From Megaleporinus macrocephalus (taxonomy: Eukaryota > Chordata > Actinopteri > Characiformes > Anostomidae), in NCBI GenBank assembly GCA_021613375.1, contig CM038711.1:14966576-15030575 (forward strand): a DNA stretch of 64,000 nucleotides, in the 5' to 3' direction. Shown here piece by piece: positions 21,546-33,029 of this stretch; positions within the stretch are counted from its first letter, which is position 1, and each line of letters starts with the position of its first letter. The position numbers were made by a program, and so were the translations under genes. Below the pieces are notes generated by a model. It was given only the letters and a program-made list of their open reading frames with translations, searched no databases and had not been told where the DNA came from.

Positions 21546-22625
21546 AGAGAAAACATAAGACAATCTCTCACACTCCTAGCTTGGTACCACTGGGTGGTAT
21601 GAGGACTCAAATAGCCGGTTCAAACGGGGTAGAACACACAAATAAGAAAAAAAAGGTTTTGCAACACATAGATCCTATAAAAAACCTGACAAAGTTGGAA
21701 CCATTTTGTTGGTCTAGCTATCGTTTTCCTCTGGTCTCCCTACAAAGGGGAGGCATCTGTGTCCTGAAAAAGCACAAAAACAAACACACACATGCACATT
21801 CTGCCTCCTGGTCAGATGAGCAGTGTGTCAGCAACCCCCCAGACGCAGGCAGTCCAGCGGTCACTCGAAAGCTCTCTCATTGCTCTCAGTGGGGCCTTTG
21901 AAGCTCGGGTCTTAAATTAAAGATCCGCAGATAGAGTGTGCACCCGACAGCACCCCCGGCCCACTCTTCAGCCTGCCTCAGCACTTTGACTTCCATAGAC
22001 TTCACTAAGCAGCAGCTTTCTAAGGGACGGAAGGAGCCGAAGGGAGAGATAGAGGAGGAGGGAAAATTACCCTAAAGTGCTCTGCCGACTTAAACCATGC
22101 ATCAGCAAACGCTGGCCTGCTGTCATTATACACAGCTACGGTGTCACTCTGATGCATGTAATTTAAACACAAGGGAGCTTCCCGGTGGAGCGGAGCGACC
22201 TACACAAACAGTCAGCCTCAGAGAAATAGCTGGTAAACAGCAGCTCACAGGCAGGACAGAAAAAAATGCAAATCAGAAGACGGGAGAGTTGAGAAATGAG
22301 AAGAGAGAGTTGCGTAGACTTGTGCAGAACCAGAAAGCATGTACTGAATTTGTGCCCTTTTTATAACACACTCCATGTCCCAAGCAGGGGGTAAATCCCA
22401 ATTGTATAGTAAAGACTGTTGGGGAGACTTATTAAGAGGCACTAACTGCTGACAGCCTACAGACATTTGGCGCTTCGTGGGGGTGGCCAATATTGCAGGT
22501 TATCAACTGCTATGTTTCTTAGTATTCTGTGTTTATCTGCTATGCAAATAAACACAGAAGCAACTTTGTAATTAATACATTGTTGGTATAAAATGAATCC
22601 ATGTTTGGTTCATTTTCCACCAATT
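21543..22625. other. repeat-poor stretch; possible conserved element at 21880-22330
   Basis: From about 21880 to 22330 the sequence is GC-richer with retained CpG (GCACCCGACAGCACCCCCGG, GAGCGGAGCGACC), no transposon words and no recognisable protein. The frames there are short. Constraint is a guess from texture. Confidence 0.25.
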
Positions 22626-22645
22626 CCACCACCACCACCATCACC

Positions 22646-22712
<67 letters not shown>

Positions 22713-22784
22713 TAATAATAACAACAATAATAACAATAATAATAAAACAATAATAAATAACAATAACATAATAATAATAATAAT
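22626..22784. repeat. compound (CCA)n-(CAA)n-(ATA)n microsatellite
   Basis: CCA/CAC units at 22626-22661 pass into about 17 CAA units (to about 22711) and then into mixed ATA/ACA/AAT units to 22784, where LINE-like sequence begins. The Leu/Val run on the minus strand is an artefact. Confidence 0.95.
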
Positions 22785-23420
22785 GTTTATTTATAGAGTA
22801 CTTTTCATTCAAAATGCTTTACAGATAGGTGTTAACAGTAGTAGAAGAAAGTAAGTATTTAAGTATTAATTAAATTCATATAAGCCAATTCTACTTGTCG
22901 AATTCAGAACTAAAATATACCAATGAGAATTTCAATTAAACACTATGTTTAAGAAAGACATTTTTTTTAATTTTGCTTAACAATGTGCACTGACCTTGAC
23001 TGTCTAATAAAAGGCGGTGTTGAGTTTCACCCCACGTGTTCTGCGTTTTATGGAAGAAAGAGGATGAAACACAGAAGGTATTTGCAGAAGGCCAGTATCT
23101 ACAGATCTAAGGTCACGTGTTGGAACATGAACTGACAGACGTAACGTAAGCAGGTGCTTTCAGGTCATTTAGAGCTTTAAAAAGTAGTTACAGACCTTTA
23201 AAAGCTTTGCAAAAAATGACAGGTGGTCTGTGATGTTCTAGTAAACAGTAGTGATATAAGCAGTTTTCTAAGTTGGTGTCTATGCTGCTGCATTTTGTAT
23301 GCGTCAGACAGGATGGATTGTGAAACGTATCCAAAACGTTGGTTTCCTGTTCGATAGATAACACCCAGCTCAGTGGGCACAGCAGCCCGACGGTAAGGAG
23401 TGAGTTTGCAAAAATATACA
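22785..23420 (-). mobile_element. LINE-like remnant (L2/Rex-type 3' region), antisense
   Basis: Immediately after the microsatellite comes GTTTATTTATAGAGTACTTT and AAAATGCTTTACAGATAGGT, the antisense of a typical fish LINE 3' end. Farther in are a block with TTTAGAGCTTTAAAAAGTAG and one with GCTGCTGCATTTTGTATG, both in the order I recall for this family. There is no readable RT frame. The class is less sure than for 11076-12090. Confidence 0.55.
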
Positions 23421-24069
23421 CGGCATTCACTGCAGAAACTTGGCATTGAGAGACGCTTTTTTAATAAAACCATTGTCAAAAACATTCTATCACTGTCATA
23501 TTTTCTTCTAATTCTGTTTAGGTTAGCCTACATAGTAATCAGCATTGGGTGAAGGGATAATCCTCACTTTGAAAGTCGTTATCTAATCTTACAAGCAAAA
23601 CTTTACAGTTATCAGGGCTGCTTGTACGCTAACAGACAGAAAAGCTGGTATCACATGTGAGTATAGTCAAGTTCAGCCATACCATGTGGTGGAAAAGTGC
23701 CATCAAATTTTATTGCATGATGTTTTTGCTTTATCATTAAAAGATAAATAAAGTAAGTCATCTTTAAAGTACCCAGCAAGACGGGCTTGTGCTGTTTCTT
23801 TATTGTTTCTGGTCCTTAAAAACGTTTTAGGATGCAAAAAAAATATATATATTAGCAAATTTGAATGGGATGATAGAGTACACTGTATATCTGTAGAGTT
23901 CCAATTCCCAACTACTTGACAAAAGTCAAAACTCACTCAATTAACCAATTAGGAAATTACCTTTTAGTAATAGTGTTAATTATACATTTAGGAAACTCTA
24001 ATAATACATCTGTATGAGGACTGTGTACAATTTGTTTTTACCTTACTTCCAGATACATGCACACAGTGG
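23421..24069. other. unassigned sequence
   Basis: No gene or repeat recognised; short AT-rich frames only. Confidence 0.5.
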
Positions 24070-24520
24070 AACAAGGCAAACTTTAGCACTTTGGCAGAAG
24101 CAAAAGGAAGCAAGATATGCCGGCACTCCAAGCTTGTTTTGAAATGCTGCTCTCAAACACCACCTTTCCGCGCTCAATTTAAGCTGAATTTAAGCCTTCC
24201 GTGTTCTCCTCTCGGAAGTCGAGACTATTCATCCAGGGTGTATTTATTTACAACAGCGGAGCCGAGTCGGAGATGAGCCTTTGATGTGCACTCTTCTCGC
24301 ACTGTCTTCTCTCCGTGGCTCACCTCAGAGGGAAACCATTAGCTGTCAGAGTGTGTGGTTTGGGCATGAAAGAGTACAGAGCGGGGGAATTGGTTCTGAG
24401 GGGAGCAAATAAATGGACTCGGGGATCAATGGCAGTTCAACGCATTCTCTAGAAAGGGAAGGGAAGACCTTGTCATGCGCTGAAAGTTGCCCAATAGCGT
24501 GGTCTCTGGGGAAAACGGGG
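24070..24520. other. repeat-free, CpG-retaining block; possible conserved non-coding element
   Basis: High-complexity sequence with words such as GCGGAGCCGAGTCGGAGATG and CTTCTCTCCGTGGCTCACCT, no transposon match, and abrupt AT-rich flanks. Two modest frames (24091-24276 plus, 24346-24687 minus) show no domain. Constraint is inferred from texture only. Confidence 0.25.
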
Positions 24521-25459
24521 GTCAGTGTCAGATCACTAAAAGCAGAAAAATATACGTGTAACTGAAGTGTTGTGCTCCAAAAGCATACTAAGCTACATTG
24601 GCACCATAATTTGTTGTTTTCAGGCTGCTGTTTTTTTAATGGCCATGTGCCACGTATTGGTTTTTGTTTGTTTTTTTCCCCTTTCATGCCTACGGGTCTG
24701 TGTGTCTGTTATATTCTGTCTTCACAACGCTTATTTTCACATTTATGGTTTACTCTAAATTGAGTATTTACTTTGTTACCCAAGTCTGATTTGGGAATTC
24801 TCAATGAGGGTACGTTTACTTCTACTAAAGTCAGGAAGGTCTATACCTTTTTTAAAGATATTAATATAACTAGTTTCTATAATTCTCGTTCCTAGTTCCT
24901 TGTTAAATTTCATTATGTTTCATTGGTCACATCTCTGAAAAGATGCCTAAAAAAGTCCCTACATTAAAAGATGCAGGATGCAATAGAAGGTTCCACTGAC
25001 CTACAAGCTGATTTTTGAAAAAAAATATATTTTTACCTAAAACTACACTATGTAAGTCTTGGGTATTTGGAGACCTCTCTGATGAAAATGTGTAACTGCA
25101 CACAACATGCAAAAGTTTGTTTTGTAATGTCAGTTGTACTTCCATGACTGTATGATTCTATGATTTTAAAATAATTCATAATAATCTTAAAAAATCAGTT
25201 GTTGTTCTAGATAGTCCAGGAAACAGTCCAGGCTTCTTTCATTTTATTTGATATATTTTAAATAATTGTTCATACTAATTAACATGAATAGTAACAAAAT
25301 CAAAAGATATAAGCAGCTTGCAATATGTTACTCAGAGTTTAGTTCAGCCTGAATTTTACCAAACAATATGTTCACTTATGTATAAAAAAATATACATTTT
25401 TAATTATTAGCCCTAAAGTACATTTAGAATTATGGAGTACAAAAAAGTATAAATAAATA
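24521..25459. other. unassigned AT-rich sequence
   Basis: Nothing recognised. Short T-rich frames on both strands are low complexity. Confidence 0.5.
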
Positions 25460-25588
25460 AATGTACAAATAAATAAATACATAAATATATAAATGAATGA
25501 ATAAATAATTGCACAAATAAATAAATAAATAATTAAATGCATACACTTAGCAATTTATTTTTGTGTTCCTACATTTATAAATAAAGAA

Positions 25589-25677
<89 letters not shown>

Positions 25678-26190
25678 AATGAGGTAGGTGGTTTACTCTG
25701 GTCGTTCCGGCTCTGCTACTACTGCCTTGGCCTTCAGTCGCTGCGCTCTGGAGCACTTATAGCTGTACAGCTAGCGAAAAGTTATACATTGTTGATGCTC
25801 ATTTAGCTCAGCGCTGTGTTACTTTGGCAGTGTTTTAAGAACCCTTGCAAAAATTCGTAATCATTAGCGAATGGTTTTGAGTCATGCACCAAATGACTGC
25901 CTCCAGTTTGGTTTGAAAAGGGTAAACCAATTCTCCTTTATAATGAGGATAGGATCGCCTACCTCATTAACATAGAGATGCAGAAATGCAGAAATAAATA
26001 AATGTAGAAATGTGGGAATACAGGAATAAATGAAAAAATATATAAATAAATTAAGGTATAAATACGGAAATACATGTATAAATAAAAATAAATAAATAAA
26101 TAAATGCAGAAATACAGAAATAAATGTAGAAATAAATAAATAAATAAATAAATGTATGTATTTAATTATTTATTTGTGCATTTATATACA
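25460..26190. mobile_element. foldback-type element with AAATA-rich arms
   Basis: The outer arm at about 25512-25545 (GCACAAATAAATAAA...ATTAAATGCATACA) is the reverse complement of about 26154-26182. An inner arm (ATGTAAATGAGGTAGGTGG, 25672-25690) matches the reverse complement of 25957-25976 (GCCTACCTCATTAACAT). Intermediate words (TGTAGGAACACAAAAATAA on the minus strand, near 25560) pair with GTGGGAATACAGGAATAAAT near 26010. Between the inner arms is a 270-bp GC-richer core with no reading frame of note. The arms carry AAATA expansions, and the left one hosts a TA array. Confidence 0.65.
25593..25674. repeat. (TA)n microsatellite inside the foldback element
   Basis: About 41 uninterrupted AT dinucleotides within the left arm of the foldback element. 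Confidence 0.97.
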
Positions 26191-26332
26191 ATGACAATTA
26201 TTTGTCGTTATAGGTTGGTCTCCAAACACTGAGGCCTGCAGTTCAAAGGTGACACAGCATGGTACGATAATAATAATAGTAAGAAATTTGGACTGATTGA
26301 GTTTTTTGGACATAATGAGCTATGTACCATGT

Positions 26333-26335
<3 letters not shown>

Positions 26336-26417
<82 letters not shown>
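26336..26417. repeat. (TA)n microsatellite
   Basis: About 41 uninterrupted TA dinucleotides, 150 bp beyond the foldback element. Frames across it on both strands are artefacts. Confidence 0.97.
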
Positions 26418-26419
<2 letters not shown>

Positions 26420-27859
26420 TTCACTCCAGACAGTTTCTCAAACTTGGACATTATTGAGCAGTCTGTAACCAGTAAGTAGCACCCATGCTTTGAGACTGTA
26501 CACACTTTAGAATGGTTGAAGCCAATCGTCTTAAATCATCAGGCTTTAGCAGAGCTCAGTAACACTGGAATTAATAACTGATCATCATACTGATACATCA
26601 TTCTACTCAGACATTAGCAGAGTTAAGTAAATAAGCTGTATATTAAGGTCTTCTTTTTGTATGCATTTACATGCTGTTCACTGATTTTAAAATACTTAAT
26701 AAATAGGCTTTGATGTCTTTTTTCAGGAAGTAAATGTAACCAAAATGTAACTCTGAATATATATTTAAAAAACTAGTATTGGAGGTTACATTTCAACCAT
26801 GACCATGACCAGCACTGAGAATCACTGGCTTAATGCAAATAACACTGACTAATAGACAAGAGCATGTAGGTCTGATTTAAATTTCAAACCGCTGTTTCCT
26901 CTGATGGTTCAGATCTTTTTTCACACATATAATAGTTAGCAGGTGCTAAATAGAAACACACTTATTTTTTCCACTTGTGCTAGTAGATTATTCTTTTATA
27001 AACAGAACGGTACATTCCACTGCACTTCCCAGTGTTTTCACACTACACTGTCACCAAAAGGTCACTGTCCAGATAAAAATATAAACATACCCTCAAAGGA
27101 ACAGCATAGTCTTTAAGGTTCAATGGTGTACTTTAAATGAGTTTTAAAAGGTATTACAGGGCTGGGATGCCCAATGGGAGAACGGTGAGATTTCCTGCTG
27201 GCCTGTATTGTGAAATGGCCCAGATAGAGAGTTCAGGCCAGAGGCAAAGACAGCACAGCATAGGCTCATCCAGTGAGATGTCACTATAGAATATCATTTA
27301 TTTTAAGTAAAATTACTTTTTAGCATAAATCTTTAGCATGCATCTCATAAAACGTATGCTAGTGATGAATGGGATCTATGTCAGTCAATTAGCCTAGAGT
27401 ATGATGATTCGTATGCACAAAGGAAATATTATGCCAAAAATAACCAACTCTGTGAGGCAGCAAGAGGTCAGTCAAAAATATATATACATTAGCCCAACTG
27501 TTCTCACATGAAAGCCAGCTAGTCCAAATAATTCACCCTTGGCCAAGTTGATCTCCATTGCAGTTTCTCGGGTTTTGTCTAGCTAACATACTTTATTTAG
27601 ACATATCCGGCATTTGCTTACAAATAGCCCTACCTCTGCCAAAACCAACCCTTTTCCTTATACTCACATTTGTGGTTTCTCATAGGATTGTTTAAAATGA
27701 TTGGTAAAATTCATATCCCAGATTGCAAATTGCATGGAACACTGTTTAAAGATCTTTGAACAAGTGTGTACCTAAATCTGGAAAGTTTTAGGTGACTAAG
27801 GTGGTTATGTTTCTGCCATGTATAGGCATTATAGTTATATAGTGCATTTGGTATGACAT
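26418..27859. other. unassigned AT-rich sequence
   Basis: No gene or element recognised. Confidence 0.5.
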
Positions 27860-28125
27860 TGTACACATACACCAACTGGCCACTTCTTAAAATACATTTA
27901 ATTTGTAGCAGACATGGCAGTAGTATGTAAGAGTGCACTGTGCTGGTATCTGTGGTTCAGACAAAGTAGAATTGTGTTCAGTTCCTGTCAGCTCTATTAG
28001 ACAAACCTGCCTTGTTTGTAGATGTGAAGTCAGAGACAGTAACTCATCTGCTGCTGAACAGTGGCTCCTGCATTCAAACAGTGCATCATATGTCTAATAA
28101 ATAGCCAGGATTAGGCCATGAGTGT
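27860..28125 (+). mobile_element. otophysan hairpin-type repeat, diverged remnant
   Basis: It starts ACACATACACCAACTGGCCA and contains CTATTAGACAAACCTGCCTT and GATGTGAAGTCAGAGACAGT followed by CTCATCTGCTGCTG. These fall in the order of the same family as 13911-14240 and 41170-41755 but cover a different internal part. Old and non-coding. Confidence 0.55.
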
Positions 28126-28164
28126 ACAATCCTATGCTGGACAAACAGTGCAGGAAGGAGGGTA

Positions 28165-28418
28165 TGGAGTTAATTCAGTGTCACCTGAACCTGAAATCAT
28201 GTTTTTGAAAAAAGGTGTGTGAAATTTGGTGTTATTGAAATTTTTTGGTATTTAAAAATCAGGTCTTGGAATGGAGTCAGTTACAAAAAAATCAGGTCAT
28301 GAAAATTCAGGTTGTGAAAATTCAAGTTGTGAAATTCAGGTTGTGAAATTCAGGGAAACGTCTTGTTTCAAAAAATATGATTTCAGGATCAGGTTCTGGT
28401 GACACTGATTTAACTCCA
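28165..28418. mobile_element. 254-bp MITE with TA target duplication
   Basis: The left end at 28165-28210 (TGGAGTTAATTCAGTGTCAC...) is the reverse complement of the right end at 28366-28418 (...TTAACTCCA), apart from a few mismatches and a 6-bp insertion (ATCCTG on the complement). TA flanks both sides, at 28163-28164 and 28419-28420. Inside are four to five tandem copies of a 15-18-bp unit close to AAATTCAGGTTGTG (about 28290-28355). A TA duplication with about 46-bp ends fits a Tc1/mariner-mobilised non-autonomous element. It has no coding capacity. I do not recognise the family. Confidence 0.85.
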
Positions 28419-28420
28419 TA

Positions 28421-28825
28421 AGAGAGTGTGGTTTAAGGTTCAGCCATTAAAAAACTGTGCTATAGCAGTTTTGCCAAGTTGCGCCTCACTCTGCACTAAA
28501 ACTGAAAACCAGGTGGTCAACAGACAGTTTTACAAAGACAAGTTTAAAAAAGTATTTACAGACATTGTATTATGTGTATTGCTTGCAAATCTACATTTTG
28601 TGTGTTCAGCTGTGTGGGAGCAGTGGCTGCTCAAACTGTGAGGTAATCAACAAAAATTTCTGAGATGTCTGAAATCCATCTGATTGTCAGATTACTTAAC
28701 TGAGTTGGTTTGGGCAGTAAATCGGACATCACTTCCTATCCCATGCTGCATGTCAAATGAAGGCCGATCAGGAAATTCAGTCGGCTTCAACCAAAACTGT
28801 CTTAAAATCTGGCAAAATTGTACAG
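28421..28825. other. unassigned sequence
   Basis: Lies between the MITE and the hAT element. A 71-residue plus frame (28426-28641) has no recognisable domain. Confidence 0.45.
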
Positions 28826-29499
28826 CAAAGGTGTCAAAAGTATTCACATTCATTACTCAGATAGAAGTATAGATACTAGGGTTAAAAATACTTCTGTAGA
28901 GGTCGAAGTATCAACTCAAGCTTTTTATTCCAGTAAAAGTGTAAAAGTACTGCTTTCAAAAACTAGTTAATGTATAAAAGTAAAAAGTACAAAAGCTTAG
29001 GCTGCACCACAGGGGCCTATAGTGCACTAGCCCACCTCCCCAAAAACCCCATTCTTCTAAAAGCCATAACGACTATAATGTTATATTAAAATGTTAATGT
29101 TGATAAATTTGGGATGCATTAGGCTAGATTTTAGCCTTACGCCAATGCTAATAAATTAAAGAAGCATATCTGTGCACTACTAAGTATTAACACGTGTTTC
29201 ATGGAGCAGAAGATATGATGACTAGTTGTCTATAAGTATTGTAATGGTGTAAAAAGTCAAACTTCAAAGGCATGTTATCAATAACCTTTACTGGAATGTA
29301 AATGTACATGAATGAAAACAAGCTAAAATGAAATAGGAGTAACGAGACTATGTTTAAAATGTAAGGAGTAGAAAGTAGAGATAATTGCGTGAAAATGTAA
29401 GGAGAAGAAGTAAAAAGTAATCTGAAAAAATAAAAATAACCAAAATTTCTAGTTAAGTAAGGTAACAAATTATTTGTATTTCAATACTTGACACCTCTG
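28826..29499. mobile_element. non-autonomous hAT element, exact 8-bp target duplication
   Basis: TTGTACAG occurs at 28818-28825 and 29500-29507, directly flanking the element. The ends are inverted: CAAAGGTGTCAAAAGTATT on the left and AATACTTGACACCTCTG on the right, the CAGAGGTGT-type terminus of hAT elements. The 674-bp interior is AT-rich with many AAAAGTA words and no transposase frame, so movement needed an outside enzyme. This family is familiar from teleosts. The intact duplication shows a clean, comparatively late insertion. Confidence 0.92.
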
Positions 29500-29507
29500 T
29501 TGTACAG

Positions 29508-30233
29508 GATGTGTCTGGTTTAACATGGTCTTGTCAGGGTCTTGACAAAAAGGGTAAAAGGGGGTTAACAAAGTATGCAGACAAACAACACTCTGTAGAA
29601 GTGTAGGGGGCTTAATGAGAGTAAAATTAGCTATGAGTGTAAATACTACTACGTGCACTTAAAGAAGTGATGTGTAAGACAATGCAACCTTTTAAATGTA
29701 TACTTGAATCAACTATGGACAACGTATCATCAGAAAGTTATGGTGTCCACCTCCACTATAAGAAACGCAAAGAACTCTCCCCCGATGGTAGCATCAACAG
29801 TGGTCTACTTACCATACTGCAAGAGCAGACTACAAGAAATGTTACGAGTTCTGCATTAAACTTCTTTTGTGTTTGTTTGCTGAATGCAGATTCCTGCAGT
29901 GAACGGGCAACAGAGGTGATAGTCATTGCTTGCCAAGAGCTTCAGTCATCATGGCATTTATTGTTCTTTTCATTGGCTAACTGCCCTTAAATGTAAATCT
30001 AACAGGGAGCAGGACCTTGATAGACAAGAGATTACAAAATGCCAACGGAACAGTGGTATCATGTTGGATTGATGGAAGAGGATGCAACGCCTGTTGAGGT
30101 ACAGGGTGGTAACAGGGTGAGCTGAAATAGCTGGTTAACTTCAGCAAATATCTCTGCAAAAGGTCTTTAACATACTGTCATAACTGTTACGTCTATACAC
30201 TCTGCAGATAGTTTTAGTTAATATTGGCAAAAT
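29508..30233. other. unassigned sequence
   Basis: A 107-residue plus frame at 29667-29990 is the longest; it has no recognised motif and no splice context. Treated as non-coding. Confidence 0.4.
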
Positions 30234-30262
30234 ATTAATAATAATAATAATAATAATAATAA
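30234..30262. repeat. (ATA)n microsatellite
   Basis: About nine to ten uninterrupted ATA units. Confidence 0.95.
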
Positions 30263-30474
30263 GTGGTATATCTGAAACAGAATATGGTACCATTATGCTC
30301 CCCTATGGTGTTTTTTTAGGGGTCAGTGTGGTAGAGTACAGTACAACCACAAATTCAAACCCAGTACTATCTTTACCCTAAGTTTTTTAATGACTCTAGC
30401 AAAACCATGCAATTCCAATTACATTTAACGAATCCTCACATGTTCCTGTTCAGCAAATTTAGTTTCCATAAACA

Positions 30475-31122
30475 CTTGTGGTGCAAATGTCAAGCAAAAT
30501 AAATGTAATCAGACTGCAATATTGTGCAAATCATTCAAACCCTATATTTAATTTGGTCTAGAACAAAGACAAGATGGCACATGTTGAAAATGAGAACATT
30601 TATTGTCTTTTGAAATATATATGACCATTTTGAATTTATTGTTAAATTGGGTCAAGTTCATGTTTACCACTGTGTTACATCACTTCTTCTTTTCACTACA
30701 CTCTAAGCGTTTGGGAACTGAGGAGCTCAATTGCTGTTGTTTGAAAATGAAATGTTTTCTCATTGTTGGTTGATGTAAGACTTCAGTTGCTCCACAGTTC
30801 GGGGTCTCCTTTGTTGTTTTTTCATTTCATAATACTGTCAATTAGGGACGGGTTTGGACTGTAGGCAGGCTAGTTTAGCACATGGACTCTTTTACTACAG
30901 AGCCATGCTGCTGTTATACTATTGTGAGGAATGTGGTTGGCTACATAACTTCTGTTGCCGCAAGTCTTCGTGTTGCTGTCATCAAACACAAAATAGCTGT
31001 TTATTGTTCTAAAAACAATTTTGCTATATTGTCTTTGCACTATTTTAAATTCAATATAGGGTTTAAATGATTTGCATGTCATTGTGTTTTCTTTTTATTT
31101 ACATTTTGCACAGCAACCTAAC
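30475..31122 (-). mobile_element. Tc1-type element with long inverted ends, internally deleted
   Basis: The left end contains TGTGCAAATCATTCAAACCC (from about 30523) and the right end, reverse-complemented, ATGCAAATCATTTAAACCC (about 31078-31060). The pairing extends outward over TGGTGCAAATGTCAAGC against TGCTGTGCAAAATGTAAAT, so the ends are about 100 bp. Inside, the minus strand carries the transposase C-terminus: PAYSPNPSLIDSIMK-like text (about 30870-30830) with the third catalytic acidic position, then a readable stretch ending near the GTGATGTAACACAGTGG-type terminator region. At about 650 bp most of the gene is deleted. Confidence 0.8.
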
Positions 31123-31742
<620 letters not shown>

Positions 31743-32729
31743 CTAAGGGGGGGGGGTAAGTCTTTAAAGTGCTGCAGTCCCTGTCGCTATACTGTCAACA
31801 TTTCTACCTCACCACCTGGCACCAGTCTCAGGTGGATCTCTGTGATGTTGACTGACATCCCATCTGAATATGGCCGTTTGATCAGTGAGAATCAATGGGG
31901 CAGGAATGTAGTTCTGTCTAATGTTAACCATGAGATATGATGAGCCTGTAAAAAGCTACAGTAATCAAAATCTGTCAAAAAAGTAAATTCAAGAAACAAT
32001 CTGAGTTGCACATTTTAGTTTATGTGCGATTATTTGCCAAAAGCAGTCGCAATTCATTTTGGGATGACCATTATCTAACCTCTCCATCAATTAGCAGACT
32101 GTTTTGTTACCATGGCTTTAAGAATGGTGTGAACTTGGATCTCTGAAATATTTTTCCAAACATGATGAGACTGGTTGCTCATATGGTAATAGCTCTGAGG
32201 TTTGTGAGGCCCAGGCAAAAAGATGTTTATATATTATTTTGTTTGGCCATAGACATTCTTTATATGTTCAGTATATTGCATGTTTGGTGCACCCAAAAAC
32301 GACCACTGCATTGAATAAGAACTTGAGCATGAGAACAGAGCATTATAGTACAGGCCATGGTTACGTATTGAACTGTGAAGAATTAAAGAACCATTTAAAT
32401 TGCAATGGCATTCGTCTGTATAGTGTAAAACCTTTAAAGAGCCTTTTTGAAAAATCTTACTATATACCAACAAAACAGGTTCTGCTACGGTTAAAAAGCA
32501 TTTTGCGGAGTTCAGACCACCAAGGCAGTGTGAGGAAGGAGAAACTTGGGGCTGGAGTTCTGGGTGGCTTCGGCTGCTGGGATTTGGTCGTGAGAAGGTG
32601 AGGGCAGAGGAGTGGTTTATATAGAACATATAATGATGGACAGGATCGTGTTCCTTCTCCCAAACTTAAGTTATTTTATAACTTTGTTTCTGGTACTATA
32701 TAAAGTTGTACAAAAGCACTACTTAACTT
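31743..32729. other. unassigned sequence
   Basis: Frames of 120-131 residues on opposite strands (32239-32601 plus, 32234-32629 minus) overlap almost completely and neither is recognisable. It may include 5' parts of the LINE that follows, beyond recognition. Confidence 0.4.
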
Positions 32730-33029
32730 ATTAGCTAAAATGGGATTTTAAGGGATGCCTGACTGCTAAGACATGCGATGGCATTGAGATAGGATGGGAC
32801 TGTAAACTGTAAATACTGTTTGACCAGAGGAGGATGGGTCTCCCCTTGTGAGTCTGGTTCCTCCCAAGGTTTCTTCCTCCAGCTGAGTGAGTTTTTCCTT
32901 GCCACTGTTGCCTCTGGCTTGTTCACCGGGGTATATATGTTGTTACTGTCTGTTTTCAAAACTCTGTAAAGCTGCTTTGAGACAACATCGTTGTAAAAAG
33001 CGTTATATAAATAAACTTGACTTGACTTA
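32730..33029 (+). mobile_element. LINE 3' end (L2/Rex-type) with TTGAC tail
   Basis: TGACCAGAGGAGGATGGGTC, GGTTTCTTCCTCC, AGTTTTTCCTTGCCACTGTT, TCTGTAAAGCTGCTTTGAGA and GTTATATAAATAAACTTGAC occur in the order of the 3' untranslated end of a common fish LINE. It ends in the short tandem tail TTGACTTGACTT at 33017-33028. The coding part is absent (5' truncation). Confidence 0.85.

Noticed and set aside
22540..22812. Leu/Val-rich hydrophobic minus frame
   Set aside because: Translation of the compound trinucleotide microsatellite.
32234..32629. 131-residue minus frame and 120-residue plus frame
   Set aside because: They overlap nearly completely, show no known domain and sit just 5' of a LINE end; chance or LINE debris.
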